A stretch of DNA of 64,000 nucleotides from Reticulitermes lucifugus (Eukaryota; Arthropoda; Insecta; Blattodea; Rhinotermitidae), in NCBI GenBank assembly GCA_026260175.1, contig JAKCWW010000109.1, positions 10,837 to 74,836 of the forward strand. Direction: 5' to 3'. Shown here in pieces: positions 11,699-25,032 of this stretch (position 1 is the first letter of the stretch; each line of letters opens with the position of its first letter). The notes below the pieces were generated by a model. It did no database searches and was not told the DNA's origin. It saw only the letters and a list, made by a program, of their open reading frames with translations. Position numbers and translations under genes: made by a program.

Positions 11699-12459
11699 CC
11701 CTCGCTCGTCAGGCGTCGTTAAATAACCTAAGATGTAATCACATTTTGACATTCTGAGTGGCATAGCGAGTAATGAAATTAAACTTAAAGACGAGGTTAA
11801 CGATGTGTGTTGGATTTATCTGGCTCAGAATACAAAGTAGTGGTGGGTCTTATGTACAGAATACTTCGTAAGAAGATTTGCTCATTAGGGCCTATTGATT
11901 TCTATTATTATTTATGCTAAAGCTCTTATTTCAATGATCATCTTCATGATGGCAACTAATAATCATATTTTGGCGAAAACGGTAATTACACGAACTGACT
12001 CATGTTTTGTAGTGTTCGAAATTCGACTGCAATGAAAACTGAAAAAAAATATACAGAGCAGTCAATCCTGAAGCATAAAGGGAATCACAATAATTGTCCA
12101 GAAATTGTCGCATGAAGTAGTCATTTCGGAAGCTTGCAAATATTTGTCGTGATAGTCCAGAGACCGCTGTATATACCAGCTATTATGTGAGCATACAACG
12201 GCTATAGTAATAATAAAATACCACTCTCTGATTATTTAATTTCAAAAGGACTAATTTACTTCGTTAACTTTAAACAAATGTTTTTATGAGAATTAGGTAA
12301 AATTTGATCGGACTTGTTACATTTCTTTCCTGCGTTCAAATGAGTAGGCCTATGATTTCAGAATGTGCTTCTGTAGCCCACTTTGAGAATTAATTAAAAC
12401 ATCCCACGAGCAGCTGGTGACCGTTAACGCATTGTTCATTCTTTTATAATGTCATTCAA
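11699..12459. other. spacer without a recognised gene
   Basis: AT-rich. No feature recognised on either strand. Confidence 0.5.
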
Positions 12460-12545
12460 TTGTGACATGTTATGACTAACTGTAATACACAAGTTTCTTC
12501 GAAACACTGTAACATCATCCAAGTTCTGCTCTCGGCCGTCAAGCC
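12460..12545. mobile_element. palindromic MITE family P, degenerate half
   Basis: The block TTCTTCGAAACACTGTAACA followed by TCATCC matches the inner terminal-repeat word of the copies at 40331-40500 and 46217-46429. The minus frame here reads MLQCFEE, echoing the LRCFETSVT reading that this family gives elsewhere. The opposite terminus is not visible, so the copy is truncated or badly decayed. Confidence 0.45.
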
Positions 12546-13150
12546 ACATTGTCTCCGAATTTCTTTGAAAGTACGCTGACTTCTTTGTCCCATTCGAACT
12601 ATTTGTTCTTTGTTTGTTCCATTGTTCATTTCATCCACAGCAGTCTCGGTTTTCAGTAACGTAAACGCAAGATTTTTTCTTCTCTTTGAATTTGGGCCGT
12701 CGTTTATAATGTAGTAACTCAGTGAACAATACCCAGGCCTTGTCATTAAAATTGCGAATGGCTTATAAGACAAACCACAAAATTGAAAATGTTTTAAGGG
12801 GTTGAAATCTCAGCTGCTTCAGTCCCACCAATTTGTAACAAAAGATTTTGTACGGTTTCAGGGATGATCAGAAATTACTTTTGCTCTTTTCACAAAAAGT
12901 GAGATGTATTTTCTACACACGCATACTGAAAAATGAAATAAGTGAAGACGAAGGTTCGCTGGCATTGGGAAGGAATTTTCGTGAGCTGTGTGCAGATACT
13001 TTTTAAGAAATAAGATGGATGCTTGATGGTTTTACAACTTTTGAGATAATTTTATTTCAGGCTAACGTTTAGCCAAGATATTTATAACAAGATAAGAAAT
13101 TTCCGCAGAGCGAAACACTTCCGGATCTTTCTCGTCACTGTGGAAACCAA

Positions 13151-13352
13151 TTGACATTAGTTACCTTGGTAACTATGGTACCAAAGGTATGCATCGGAAC
13201 ATCAGGAGCCTTTGTAACCAAGGTTACCATGGTAACCAGAAAAATATATGGTATTAGTAGCCATGGCATCTATGGTACCAAGGTATTCGTACCAACCATG
13301 TAAACAGGTAGGTTTGGGAACAAAAGTAACCATGTTGACATTAGTAACCAAA
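13151..13352. repeat. cluster of GGTAAC/GTTACC palindromes
   Basis: Variants of GGTTACCATGGTAACC recur here, with GGTACC and CCATGG inside. An inverted pair, 13158-13188 against 13208-13238, matches at roughly 25 of 30 positions and could form a hairpin. The outer word TTGACATTAG is directly repeated at 13151 and 13335. I cannot assign it to a transposon class. It may be a foldback element or an expanded palindromic simple repeat. Confidence 0.7.
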
Positions 13353-14145
13353 ATAATCAGATATGTAGGGTTTTGTATAATGTTCCTGTCATTTTTGCCC
13401 AATTTTAACTAAAACTGAATTTTCTCGACAGATTTGAGTAAACCCCCAACGAAAAATGTCAAGAAAATTCGTCCAGCTTCGTGGCGTGGTACTTTATTAA
13501 ACACTGGTTGAACTCAATATCTTGCAGTTACCTTTACACGAATAAGAAGGAGTGTTAATCTTTTCACCACGACCTTCAGTATATCTTAGTTCAGAAATAT
13601 GCCAAGGTTGTTATATTTATTTCTTAACGGATTCTCTTGTAAATCAGGAACATTTCAGTATATGTATTTGTTAATGTGTTTTCTCTCATGATAGGTTTTC
13701 TTGAATATTGTATTGTAGTTTCTTCGTTCTTTTTTAGCAAAGAAGGACACTTGAATTTTCTACGTCTTTTCCTTAAGCAGTTTCTTCTCCAGGTGCCTAC
13801 TTTTCTCCAGAATTCAGCTTTTTTCCGCATGCGTGGATAATATATTCACGCATAATTTAATCATTACTCATTTGACCAACTTGTCATTACTGCTAAGAAA
13901 CTATGACTTATTTACCATTGTACCCAGATGCAATACGTACTTTTTTCATCTTTACTGGCGCATCTTCACGAACCCCTTCAATTTTCTTCTGTACAATTCC
14001 GTTCTGTACAAATCAACCACGTTTCTGTGTTGCTGTTTTATTTGTAACCATACCTTATCAGGTTTCTTTTTAGGATTTCCTTTTGTACGGTGCATACTGC
14101 GTTCGTAAATGTATACTTTTATTACCCTGTACTTAACTATTCTTT
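13353..14145. other. AT-rich spacer
   Basis: A 91-codon plus frame at 13833-14108 is rich in Phe, Leu, Asn and Tyr, as expected from AT-rich DNA, and matches no family I know. Nothing else recognised. Confidence 0.5.
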
Positions 14146-14558
14146 ACATGCTTATTTAATAATAATAATAATAATAATAATAACCATGGCTAGACAGCCC
14201 TATGTGGGCTTGGGCCTCCTCTTTTCCGAGGCTACTTGGTCTTGTGCATTTGTGGCAGTGGATGACCGGCCTCTGGCCGCGCTGTTCGACTCGATCCTGA
14301 CTGACTGCCAGATGGCTCTGGCAGTCAGTCAGGAGACTTGGGTGAGAAATGGCCGCTGAATTTTGCTTACGAGCATTACTGGTTCTATTCATGCCCGTAA
14401 GGTTTTTTTACATGCCGTATATCTACGGCATGGGACCGACGGCTTTAATTCCCCTCCGAAGGAAGTGGTGCTCCGGATTTTTGTCAACCTTAAAAATCCA
14501 TCGACCTCGGTCGGGATCGAACCCGCGAACCTTGGGTCCAGTGGCACATGCTTATTTA
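14146..14558 (-). mobile_element. SINE family B with exact 13 bp target-site duplication
   Basis: ACATGCTTATTTA occurs at 14146-14158 and again at 14546-14558, bounding a ~387 bp insert. On the minus strand the insert starts with GCCACTGGACCCAAGG, has a tRNA B box (GGGTTCGATCCCG), then a ~300 bp body with a CTGACTGACTGCCAGA hairpin near 14296-14332, and ends in GGCCCAAGCCCACATAGGGC followed by a TTA-repeat tail (14157-14183 on plus). The body is unlike SINE A, but the last ~50 bp is the SINE A tail. The A box is missing, so the copy is probably 5'-truncated. Intact duplications suggest a fairly young insertion. Confidence 0.9.
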
Positions 14559-17187
14559 CTGTCTATAATTTCTTGCTCTTACTATAATTGTACCAGCGTT
14601 TCTTAAGGGAGCTGTAGTGTGTTTCAGGTTCAACGGTTTTTATAACTTAATTTTTTGCGTTTCATAAATGGATTCTAATACTACATTAGGCACCACTGGT
14701 ATGGGAACTTGTTATAAGAATTTACTTTGTTAAATCGTCATACGCAGGAACTTATATTAGCCTGCATATTGCATGTTTCGTGGCATTTTGCACCACCTAA
14801 ATTTTCGAATCGTAAGGAAAATTTTACGCCCAGGTAATTTAGTCTTAAGAAATGGTATAAAACATGTACGTTCTATCGCTAAAATGTTGCATAACTTTCA
14901 CATAAACCTATTTTTGAGGATGAGAAAATTTATTTTCCTAAGAAATAGACCGTTTTAGAGGAAAACTTTTTTCTTACGACTCTGTTTTTCCAGAATGTAG
15001 CGAAAGCTTTTAGGAAGGTGTTGGCTTTCGTATTTATAATTTTAATTACCTATGACTTGGATTATTTTCGGCATTAGGCACATTATTAATGCTGTTGCTG
15101 TTGACCATTGTTGTATTCCGTCGGTAAATCAAATGCTGCATGATGCAAAAGTATTCCTTTAACCTTTTTAAATGCTTTGTGTATGAGGTGGGCGAGATAT
15201 TGTTCAAGCGTGCAAAAGGAGAGGAGTGCATAACAAATATTTGTCGAAAAACCTGAAGGGAAGAGACTGCCTGAATTGTGCAGACTTAGATAGACGTATA
15301 ATATCAAAATGCATTTTAAATAATAGGTTAGCTGCTCATTGATGCATTCATCTTTCTCGAGATAGGGACCAGATCAAAGAGCTGTCTTGTTATATCAAAA
15401 GCGGAATTTTTAGTAGGTGACCTGAACTTGATTTGTCAGTACAGATTCAACTATTTTGAGTTGGTAGGCATGTATATTGTGTACGGGAGCACCTAATCTG
15501 TAAACATTTCGGAAAAAACGTGATGTATAGTGTGTCAACAATCTTTTGTGTCGTCTGTAGTTTATTTTAATTCGCTCAAAATGTTATGTTAAATTACTAA
15601 CTATGCAAGTAATTTATAAATACCGAAGGTAGTCCCTATATATATATAGGACTGACAAGAAACTGTAAGAAATTGTTAATGTAAAATCTTCGATTTGCAT
15701 CCTTAATATCGTGGAAGAAATTTCGGGCGTGAGAGGCATATTTGGAGGGCCGTAGATTCCTGCAGAACATCGGAAGTTGCTTCCGTTGCTGCATTTCGTC
15801 ATGACCCAGAAGACTCGGTGCCACAAGGCCGTCCGTTAATCGCGGCCGGTGGTTGTGTTTGCTTGTGTTAATTTTACGTAGGTGATTACAGTAAATCACT
15901 TTCTTATATCCACTGCTGGCGGCCGAGATTTAGAGAATTAAAAAAGACACACAACTCTTGTTAGGTTATGTAAGATAATGTTACATGTCTCTATACATTT
16001 GTTCCTGAATAACATAATGTTATGTTTACGCTGACAATTACAAGTTTAACGTATTTATAAAATCACATTTTCTTCGAAAACAACACGTCCGAGGCTACAG
16101 GACTTCCCCAAATTTCAACTGCATAAACAACAGACGCTATTGAGAGTACACATATTGCATAAATTTGGCGAAACGCACACTAAGTCATTCCTTTTCACGC
16201 GCACACACACCCTGATATAGTTATTTCATTTAAAAAATTCAATTAGGAATTTTTGTTAGAAATCATTAACAACTCAGGTAAAAAAATATGACAGAAGTAC
16301 TGAAGTGAATGTGTCTTGTCGGCACGTATCTCACTTATTACATAAATTTATTCTCATTGCTCATTTCTTCACCGAAACAAATTAAACCTTTATATCTGCT
16401 GACGTTATGTGCGGTGGATATGTCCGTAATTTTCCAAGGCTTGAATAATTCGTCACCCGTGGAGAATGTGTGCGGTGTACGCTGAGATAGAACACTGGGT
16501 CATATATTATTCCTTTTGAGCTGATTACATGGATACAGAGCAGGTAGTGTAATTGCAGTTACCGAGATTTCACGTTAGGACTCCAACTTGAGTCAATGAA
16601 ATCTCCGAACGTGCAGAAAAAGCCTTTCCAGTATTTTATCTTGACGTTAGATTACCTTTAGTGTCTGATGGAAGGAATGTAATTTGTTCGTCCCTTTCTT
16701 AGTACCCTGTTATGATGGCATTGTGGGCCGTGTTTAGACATTATCATTGTAAAAGTATATTTCATTCTTATATACATTTGCATGTACATACCAAAGGGGA
16801 TGTCTAATATTAAAGTTATCATTGCAGGTTACACACACAGAACAGGAGTCTGGGCTATAGTCGCATTACCTTTCGGCTCTCGGAAATTATCTCCCACCCG
16901 TGACAATAGAACAAAACCAAATAAGGCATATTTCTAATAGACTATAATTGTGAAAACAAACTAAAAAGAATGAGATGAATGGAAGACAGTTTTCTTGAAT
17001 AGTAATTGTTTTCTATTTATATAATTTTATTACGTGTAGTGTTTCTTGAAATCCATTTAATAAAGAACATTTTATTCATAAAAGAGCAATAACGAAAACC
17101 GACCATTGACAAAATTAGTGTAGAGAATATTACCGGACTATCGGAAAACCGTAAAAAGAGAATGGAAGTAAGAAATATATGTTTGAG
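14559..17187. other. AT-rich spacer without a gene
   Basis: Chance frames only. A short ATATATATAT tract lies near 15640. I saw no repeat family member, splice-bounded exon or RNA. Confidence 0.5.
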
Positions 17188-17388
17188 AATTCCGGTCTTT
17201 TGGAATGCGAAGCTTCGTCGTTAGGAAGAAGTTCCCAATTTTCCGAAGGGCTCAAAGTCCGTGGCGAAATATGGACGTTGAACCCTTGAAGATGTGAAGG
17301 CGACAAGATCCTTCGAAACATCTTTAGCCACTTACCCAGAAATGCAGTATCACATGCTAGAAGACCATTATCCTCGATTACACAGCTG
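17188..17388. mobile_element. palindromic MITE family P, diverged variant
   Basis: The left arm (TTTTGGAATGCGAAGCTTCG to TTCCGAAG, 17198-17248) and the right arm (TCCTTCGAAACATCTTTAGC to the end, 17310-17388) are imperfect inverted repeats around a CCTTGAAGATGTGAAGG centre. The minus frame reads GLLACDTAFLGKWLKMFRR, parallel to the frame in the copy at 45379-45706. Divergence between the arms indicates an old insertion. Confidence 0.6.
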
Positions 17389-19077
17389 TAAAAAAAATTA
17401 AAAATTCGCAAACACATTCATGTTTGAAAGCAAAAGCAATTAAGGAAGAAAGGCTGAAAAGGGTAAAAGGTAAGGGAGCAAGAATTACAGAGTTTTATGA
17501 TATAGTTGAAAAGGATGAAAGCATGTAGAAGAAATGCTGAGTTCAGCAACTACTTCAATAAACCGAAGAAGGTGACGTAATTACAAATATTTTGTCTAAC
17601 AGAAGTTACCAGCCAACACGGGTAGTATCTGCTGAGTAGAATCAGTTTCAGTAGCAACATTTTAAAAATGTAACAGAAATTTGTTACTGCAATCGGTGCC
17701 GTTGCGTGTGGCACTTCGAGACTGTTAACTTCACGGTGTGATGTTTTTATAATCATATACTTGATTAGCGCTCTTATTATTTAACGATGCTCTGTCAACT
17801 TAGAGAAACGGATGTTCAGATGGATATATGCTGTCCATCGGAAAGATTGGGGGGAAGTGGTGGGGCGAATTTCTGTGAACTCATAATATCCTAGCTTTCA
17901 TGCTCCTGAAGAGAGCCAAACAGCAGTAAGTCGAATAAATTACAGCGTGTGGCTACCTAGGTTCACACGCGCCGCCTATCACCGAGCCGCACTGATCACT
18001 GAATCGTCACTTATGCACATCCTTGATCAATCAACTTGAAACTATATAAACATTAGTCTTATCCCTCCCTAGTGACAGTTCCCAGAACATCGAAGTCTCA
18101 GTTTTAGTAACACTCGGTGAAGTATTTAAATCACGCAGTTTCCCATGTTACGACGTAAATTTCCTACTCACTTCACCGTTCCAAGTCAGACATTTTACCG
18201 GGAAGTGTTTAGAATAATCTATCTTAAGATGTCCATAACGTTATTTCAAGCTTGGAAATCCTGTCTGACGTGTCCTCAGTTTTTATTTTTTCATTAGTCG
18301 GCAAAGACGTTTCTTTTTATAAAACACATTACGCATCTCATAATTTGGGTGTTTAAGTTTCCATAATTTGTAGCTATTTTACGTACGTCAGAAATATGAC
18401 AGTTTTGTATGTAATTGATTCAAAATTTCTTGTATCTCTTTATTAATATTTACTGAAAAGGCGTTAAAACCCCCCGTTTTCTTTTTTTACACCGGATAAC
18501 ACAATTCCGTTGCAACACATTTTTCCTTCTCGCCAGCATCGATTATCACTCGCCATATTTGGGACTACGTGCCCTCTGTATTTATAACAGCATCTTTGTA
18601 TAATGCAAAAAAACTTAGTAGTTTTTCAAATAAACGAAGCTATAGTCTTAATAAAAATACACCATGTTACTCCGAAGGTTGTCTGTAAATAGCATTTCTG
18701 CGTCCAGTCTTGGAGTTTCGTTGTTCTGAGTAATTTCTTTCAAAAGCACTTCTCGAAATCTAAAGAAATGTCGCAGAGTTAGGGCGCCGTAGCAGTGATT
18801 CAGACGGTCATGGTGATGACACTTTGTCTGTAGATTGACCAAGGAGAGGAGAAAACTAAGACAAACCCTCATCAGAGCGTCGGAATAGAAACTGGATGGC
18901 TGAAAGAGCAGATGAATCTCTTAAATCACGGGGAAACACTCGTTTAGGTGAAGAAACCTGAGGAAAAACAGGGGAAACATAGTATAGGCACGGCTTTGAC
19001 AACGTATTCGAGGTACAGAAACAGTACAAAAAGCTCTGTGAGAAACAGTTTATACATTCTTGGACAGCTTGATACTG
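17389..19077. other. spacer without a recognised gene
   Basis: Only short frames in AT-rich DNA. No family recognised. Confidence 0.5.
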
Positions 19078-19150
19078 AAAACGAAGACACTACACCCCTT
19101 CGAAAAGTCGGTTGCTGTTTTTCAGTCGGCACGGCGTAACATCCCAGAAG
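19078..19150. mobile_element. palindromic MITE family P, right-arm fragment
   Basis: CCTTCGAAAAGTCGGTTGC followed by CAGTCGGCACGGCGTAACAT and CCCAGAAG matches the right arm of the copies at 40331-40500 and 46217-46429. No left arm was found in the preceding 200 bp, so this is a half element. Confidence 0.7.
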
Positions 19151-20767
19151 AAAATAACTTTCAAAAAGACTGCTGTGAGAATCTTCAATCTCGCAGCTTT
19201 CATTTAATTGAAATTGTCAAAGAACTTCCTCCGTGATGCTTATGGCTTTTATCACGATTTAATCTAAAAGAGCGCTTCTAAGACATAGACTAATATCTTC
19301 ACGTTTATGTCATACGCTTACCGTCCAGAGCGTAAATGCAGGGGCGTGGCGTAGTAAAACTTGCGCAAACTAAAGTAAATAATAAGAGAAAGCAAATACA
19401 ATATAAGGTTTAAATGAGGTCCATCTCAGGGATTACGGATATTCGGCTGTGTAACATCGCTTATTTTATTCCATGCATTATCTTCATCAACTAAATCTAA
19501 CAGGAGTGCAGCTCGTGTTTAGTTAGGATTTATAAACAGAATGTTTTTGTTGTGGAGCTGGCAGTTATGGCTGTCCGAAATTAAAAAATTGACACCGCAT
19601 TATTTTCGGTGGTTATCATTACTGAGTTATAAGAATGTTCAACAGAACTTGGTGTATTTTCTTAGTGTTTTCTATTCCCTAATCTCCATATGTGGCCAAG
19701 TAAGACTAATGAAAACATGCAGAGTTTATGACTCTGTTCTCATTAGACAACGGAAATTGTTGGCAATCTTCTAGGATGCTGAAGGCACTAACGAGTCTCT
19801 TTGGTGTATACGGGAGCATTCTGTCTGATATATTTCTGTTTTCTTGTCTGTCTGTCGTATTTATTTTTATATTTCTTTCCTTTTTTTCTTCATAGTCAGG
19901 GCAAGAAATGCAAGACCATTTCTGAATGATTATTGTGTAAGTTAACAAAGGACATCTCTTCATGTTCCACACACAATTGTTTTGTAGGATGAACTTCGTC
20001 TTTCCTCATTCCAGAGGATGCGACGGACGTCTTGATATCACGTGCGTTTGTTCGTTTCACGTTGTGTGTGTGAGTTAGTGCTGTACATGTGCACCTCCTC
20101 ATCACTAGGGCCAAACTTCTCTGTCCAATACGTAGTACAACACACTACGCATATTTCATTAATGTGACTTCTCGGCTAAGTAGGGCGTCATTGTGCACTT
20201 CAGTCCTTCTGTGCAACACATTTCGTTCTTCATTACGAATACACATTCTTAAATCAATACCGCAAATAATTTTAGAGATGGATGTCTTATTGTACTGTCG
20301 TTTTATAGAGGCCTATCTACAAAATAGAAAGAACTTGCCGTATGTTTGAAGTATTACCTCGTGTAAAACGGCCTACATAGTCCTTATGGATGCTACTTGA
20401 GGAAGACTCATGACTGAAGGTTATTTCAAGAAATTTACCTGAATTTAGTGATACTTCTTATAAAAGTGTCCTAAGCATTTTGATATGCAATAATGCTCGC
20501 CATCTTGAGTAAAAGCAGTGTGATTTTGCAGGACCTTTTGAAATTTTTATGGGGGTAATGTGAGACGACTGAAAATTTTCAGCTGACACAAAATAAAAAC
20601 AATAATCAACCAGTGAGGTTTGAGATACAGCGGTGTTGTTGAAGATGCACATCGTTTGGGTATTATATCCTGTCAATTGTAAATAATTCTTACGCCTAGA
20701 AGGACAGTAGTGTATTTTTATCTTCAGGGTAGTCTGGTATGTAGACCGTCCTCTCTTCTTGAACTTG
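19151..20767. other. spacer without a recognised gene
   Basis: AT-rich DNA with short frames only. Confidence 0.5.
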
Positions 20768-20847
20768 TTGACCTGGAAGTTGACGAAACTTCGATATTTT
20801 CGAAACGTCGGTAATTACCTGTCAACTCGGCGTAGCATCCCAGGAGA
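20768..20847. mobile_element. palindromic MITE family P, right-arm fragment
   Basis: TTTTCGAAACGTCGGTAATT, then CAACTCGGCGTAGCATCCCA, matches the right arm of this family very well. The left arm is absent or unrecognisable. Confidence 0.7.
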
Positions 20848-21044
20848 CTTTACTTGTCAATAAATAACAATATTCTGCCGGTTTATCCTGCTAGTAAATG
20901 TGTAATGGAATAATATGTTATAATCTGCTGTGAAGAAACTTAGTATATCCCGCCGGCAGGTGTAATCCTTCAAAGAATTTAAGATTACAGACCTGTCACT
21001 CATCTAGTAAGGCGCAGAATACGTCTGTCATCACTTATGCACCT

Positions 21045-21365
21045 CCCATTTCTTGTGTGGCTAGAATACGTTTGAACAACGGAGGATTCGTGGTTCATTT
21101 CCCGGCAGAAGCAAATTATTTTTCCTTTCTCTAAAGGGTCCAAACCTCCTCGGTGATCCACCCAGTCTCTTCTTCAATTGATATCCGGGCTTGGTCTTCT
21201 GCATAAAGCGACCGGAGCACGAAAGTGACAGCTCACCACCACTAAATGCAGTTTGCTAACCGTGGATGGAGAATAGCAACTCCACTCCCTCATATGACTT
21301 CATGGCGTGGAAAGGGAATACCTCCACTCCCCCATACACCTTCCCCGGCATGCACTGGAACACCC
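21045..21365 (+). mobile_element. SINE family C copy with diverged tail
   Basis: A B-box-like word (GTGGTTCATTTCCCGGC) is followed by CTCTAAAGGGTCC, CCACCCAGTCTCTTC, the core ATAAAGCGACCGGAGC, then CAACTCCACTCCC and CATGGCGTGGAAAGGG. This is the same block order as the reference copy near 63.2 kb. A CTCCACTCC block occurs twice in its 3' part, suggesting a small internal duplication. No TTTACC tail remains. Confidence 0.7.
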
Positions 21366-24142
21366 CTACTTATACGCTTGTGAAGGATTAGTTATTAAAG
21401 ACGACCCTGATGATGGGTACAGAGCTGTGAAGCATGATAACCTTAGAAAGTTTCGGTAAAATTGTTCGCTGTGAAAGTTTCGAGATTGATAGTGGAATCC
21501 TGCGGGTTGTATGAATGTTGCAACATAACAAACTGAAATTACATGAATAATGTGCATACTGACATATTCTGCTACATGTATTTTTTTCGATAACTCTGAG
21601 TGAAGTATACCTTCAATCACAAATAGACACAGTATGGTCTGGTTACATCTTAATTACAAACATATACTATAACATAAATGTAAAGAAGTCACACATTTAT
21701 TTTCCAGTTTCAATATTTTTACTGTAAATCATTATGTATATGTAGCTATAAACTTTACATGCGCTTTCTTGTTTTTAAGAATAGAATTTTAAGTGGTTTA
21801 ATTTCTGTAAGACAACCGATTTATTATCATAATTAACAAAACATTTCATCAAAAGCAACTCAGTCATTTTACACCTCCACTGAATTAATGACTAAAAAAT
21901 TGTGATGTTAACAAGATAAGCACTTCTTGAAATTAAGTTCCAGAATGATTGTCGTTTGACATAATCATAATTATACACGAAATTAAAAGTCTTCTGTACG
22001 ATATTTATAAAATTAATTAACACACATCTATAAAATACAAACTACGTTACGCAGTCATACGCTAATATTAACGAAAATATTGGGTGGATATCAAATGCAC
22101 AAAAGTCCCTCACTTAGAACTGTGGCGGAAGCTTTTTTATGTAGGACACAGCAATGTATGTGTCGTTCTTAACCTGTTCATATTATGTTGCACCAGCTAA
22201 ACTCTGAACATCATTTGGGCGAAATGTCATAATGAAATACAAAGCACATATTCCTGTAGAACCATCAATATTTCTTCAATCGGTTGAATGTACAAATTGT
22301 ATTGCAGCTCAAGACATGAAGTTCTTAATCCTACTTCCTCCCTTCTGTCTATACGAAAAATATGTTTCTAGGCAAGAAGAACTTCCACAATTTTGCTTGC
22401 ATTTTATAACCACAATGACATTTCTGTTCAATGGGTACCTGAGGCTGTGTTTACTCAGTGGTTGACGACTTATCTCCATCTAGAAGCGAGGTCTGAATGC
22501 GTGGAGTTATAGCTCCACACCTATATACCATTCCACAGCGTTGCGTAATTAAGCAGAGGAACACAGTTTTATTTTATAGTTTTTAAACTCAAAATACCAT
22601 GTAACCTCTACGGCTTAAGCGAAAATTCAATGTAATTTTGGTTTTGTTTAACTGAATGTAAATAATTTACTTTGAGCTCAAGATTAGTAAATCTGACTGA
22701 GATTTACAATAAGATGTATCAATTTTAAAAGAATATCTAAAGATATATTTGGTGTAAATTGCATTAGATTACTAATATCCATTAATCTTTATCTGGTTGG
22801 ATATAGCTTGTAGACCAGTTACATTACAGGCCCAGAAGTTCTTCTTGTCTCAGGGAGTGTATTACACTAATGACAATAAACGTACAACGTCTTGAACAGA
22901 AATGTATCTCATATTTAATGTGTACATTAATTAATTTACCCATTTAATTCACTGCACATTTCTGAAACAAATAATTACCATGATTTGCTGTGTGTTTATA
23001 TATTCATATTTCATTAAGTTATTAATTGCTGGAGTAAATTCAATAAATTTATCACACGAATCCGTACACAGTAGCTTTCCGAACACAGAAACTTGCACGT
23101 CTCGCCGCCATTGCTACTGGCAGGCTATTTATTCTGTTAGGCTTACTAAATGCTGTGTTCGGACGTGTTTTGTACTTTTCACTTTCCCTTACCACTTCTC
23201 GCATTACTTCCTGCAATTTCCTCACGATCGGACTGTTTCTTCCGTCCAGCCACCGCTTGGTAAGGGATGTCCAAAGTGGGAATAAAATGACGTAAGTGAT
23301 TCAAAAGGTTTACGGATGAAAAGTTAAAAGTATTTTATATTCAGAGCAATGTGTGCATTTAATTCTTATAAAACACATCAACACCTTATTGAAGAGAACC
23401 TCCATTCAAAAAACGCGACCTTTGATTTTTATAGAGTGTTAATTTTATTAATTTCTTGTTTCTATCAAGAAAATTGTAAAAATATTCTCCTATCAAAGCA
23501 TAGTTAAATTAGTTTCAAGAATTTTATATTATTTGGATCTTAGGGAACAGCAAGTAAACCTGCTCTGTGGTTTGTTCTTCCACGAGTAATTCGTGTTATC
23601 CACCGTTACATCAGACGGAATTGGAAACAACATTTGATTGCTCTGAGGCGTATGTCTGCCATTCTCTATAAACTTTACTTAATATGTGCAAGTCAGAATT
23701 CATTACTATGACGCTTTAGTTAGTATGTTACCAGTTCTGTGTGAAATCTTTTAAAATTACTTGACACGTCTCCGTCTGTCTTGAAAGTACTTTTAGTGGA
23801 AGCCTTCCATACGATACATTTGGTTAATGCAGAGGCAGATTTTCCATCCGATTGACACATTATAAACTGAAGCGCAAGAAGTATAAGTACACATGCTTAA
23901 AATTTACAAAGACACAACAAGATTTTGTATCGAACGTTACTGAATTCTTTACACCAGTCACGATATCAGGACCTCTAAATGAAGTGTGAAGTCGTGCAAA
24001 TATCACGTTAAATACCTTTTGATATAATGTTTCTTGTGATTCCTTGCCGATTTCTTTCATTGACTTTACGTAATGTGAACAAAATAATTTGCAAATAGGA
24101 ACAAGGTTTTGTTTCTATTAGCCTATATTTTCATTCTGCGTG
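21366..24142. other. AT-rich spacer without a gene
   Basis: Open frames at 22232-22465 and 22980-23285 are short and resemble no family I know. No repeat recognised. Confidence 0.5.
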
Positions 24143-24242
24143 ATTTTCACCTATTGAACCATAATCCTGTTCACCTCCCTTCAAGAGCAGAAATTTTCAA
24201 CTATTGAACCGTAATCCTGTACAATTTCCATCTAGAGCAGAA
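24143..24242. repeat. 50 bp tandem duplication
   Basis: ATTTTCA-CTATTGAACC followed by TAATCCTGT and AGAGCAGAA appears twice, starting at 24143 and 24193, with several mismatches. Local duplication only. Confidence 0.8.
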
Positions 24243-24874
24243 CCTTGGATGTACCGAAGGAAGTTTTAGATAATTTTTCCCAACTTCTGCTGTTCATTGT
24301 TTTTAACTTGCTTCATATCTTAACACTTAACAAACATTATTGTCCTAAATGTCATAAAATTATTTGTTAAAATAATGTCCTTAAGTAATACAATTAGAAA
24401 ACAATATTTTGAACTAGGAGCATTATTCATGAAAATTTTGCAGTTATTACACCTTCAGCTTTATATGAGACGTTGTAGTTATGATTAAGGAAATATGTGG
24501 CAGATAGTCAACATGAATTAAGCACTTTATAAAAGTTAATTGTATTCATACTGTAATCATTATTATGTGCAACTCTAAGAACGCAACGCAACAGTTGGTT
24601 GGCACTTCCGCAACACGCTGGAAATAAGCACCATAACTTGTTGTTATATTTTAGAATTTTATGTAACACTACATGATTTGATTCCAACTACATAGCATTT
24701 AGGCGGGGTTTCAAGAATTCTATGCCTGAACTTCATTTTTATAACTTAATACTGACCTTTTCTAGGTTATTGACACTTATTTCGTACGTTATTCTATTCA
24801 TAATTCATACATTACGCTAAATAACTTCCTATAACAGTAACTGGGAATTGTGCTATAAATTTGAAATTCGTATG

Positions 24875-25032
24875 TAGGGTCAGTGTTCTGGCAACTCTCG
24901 ATTGTCACTTCCTGTCGGCTGTTTTATCGCATTATCATAGCCCAATCAGCCGTTAGCCTACACGCCTGGCAGATTTGGGGAGGAATATGACAGACAATAT
25001 TTGTCAGATAAAATAAGGACGATGTGTCCTGA
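24875..25032. mobile_element. MITE family Q, copy 1
   Basis: The left end TAGGGTCAGTGTTCTGGCAA with GTCACTTCCTGTCGGC, and the right end GACAATATTTGTCAGATAAA, are matched in order by the copy at 28632-28790. Within the element the two ends are imperfect inverted repeats (ATCTGACAA-type word against CTGGCAACT). Length is about 158 bp and no coding capacity is present. The superfamily is not identified, and the exact outer boundary is uncertain by several bases. Confidence 0.7.

Noticed and set aside
14156-14392. 78-codon minus frame ending in a run of Tyr
   Set aside because: It is SINE B read through its TTA-repeat tail; no gene.
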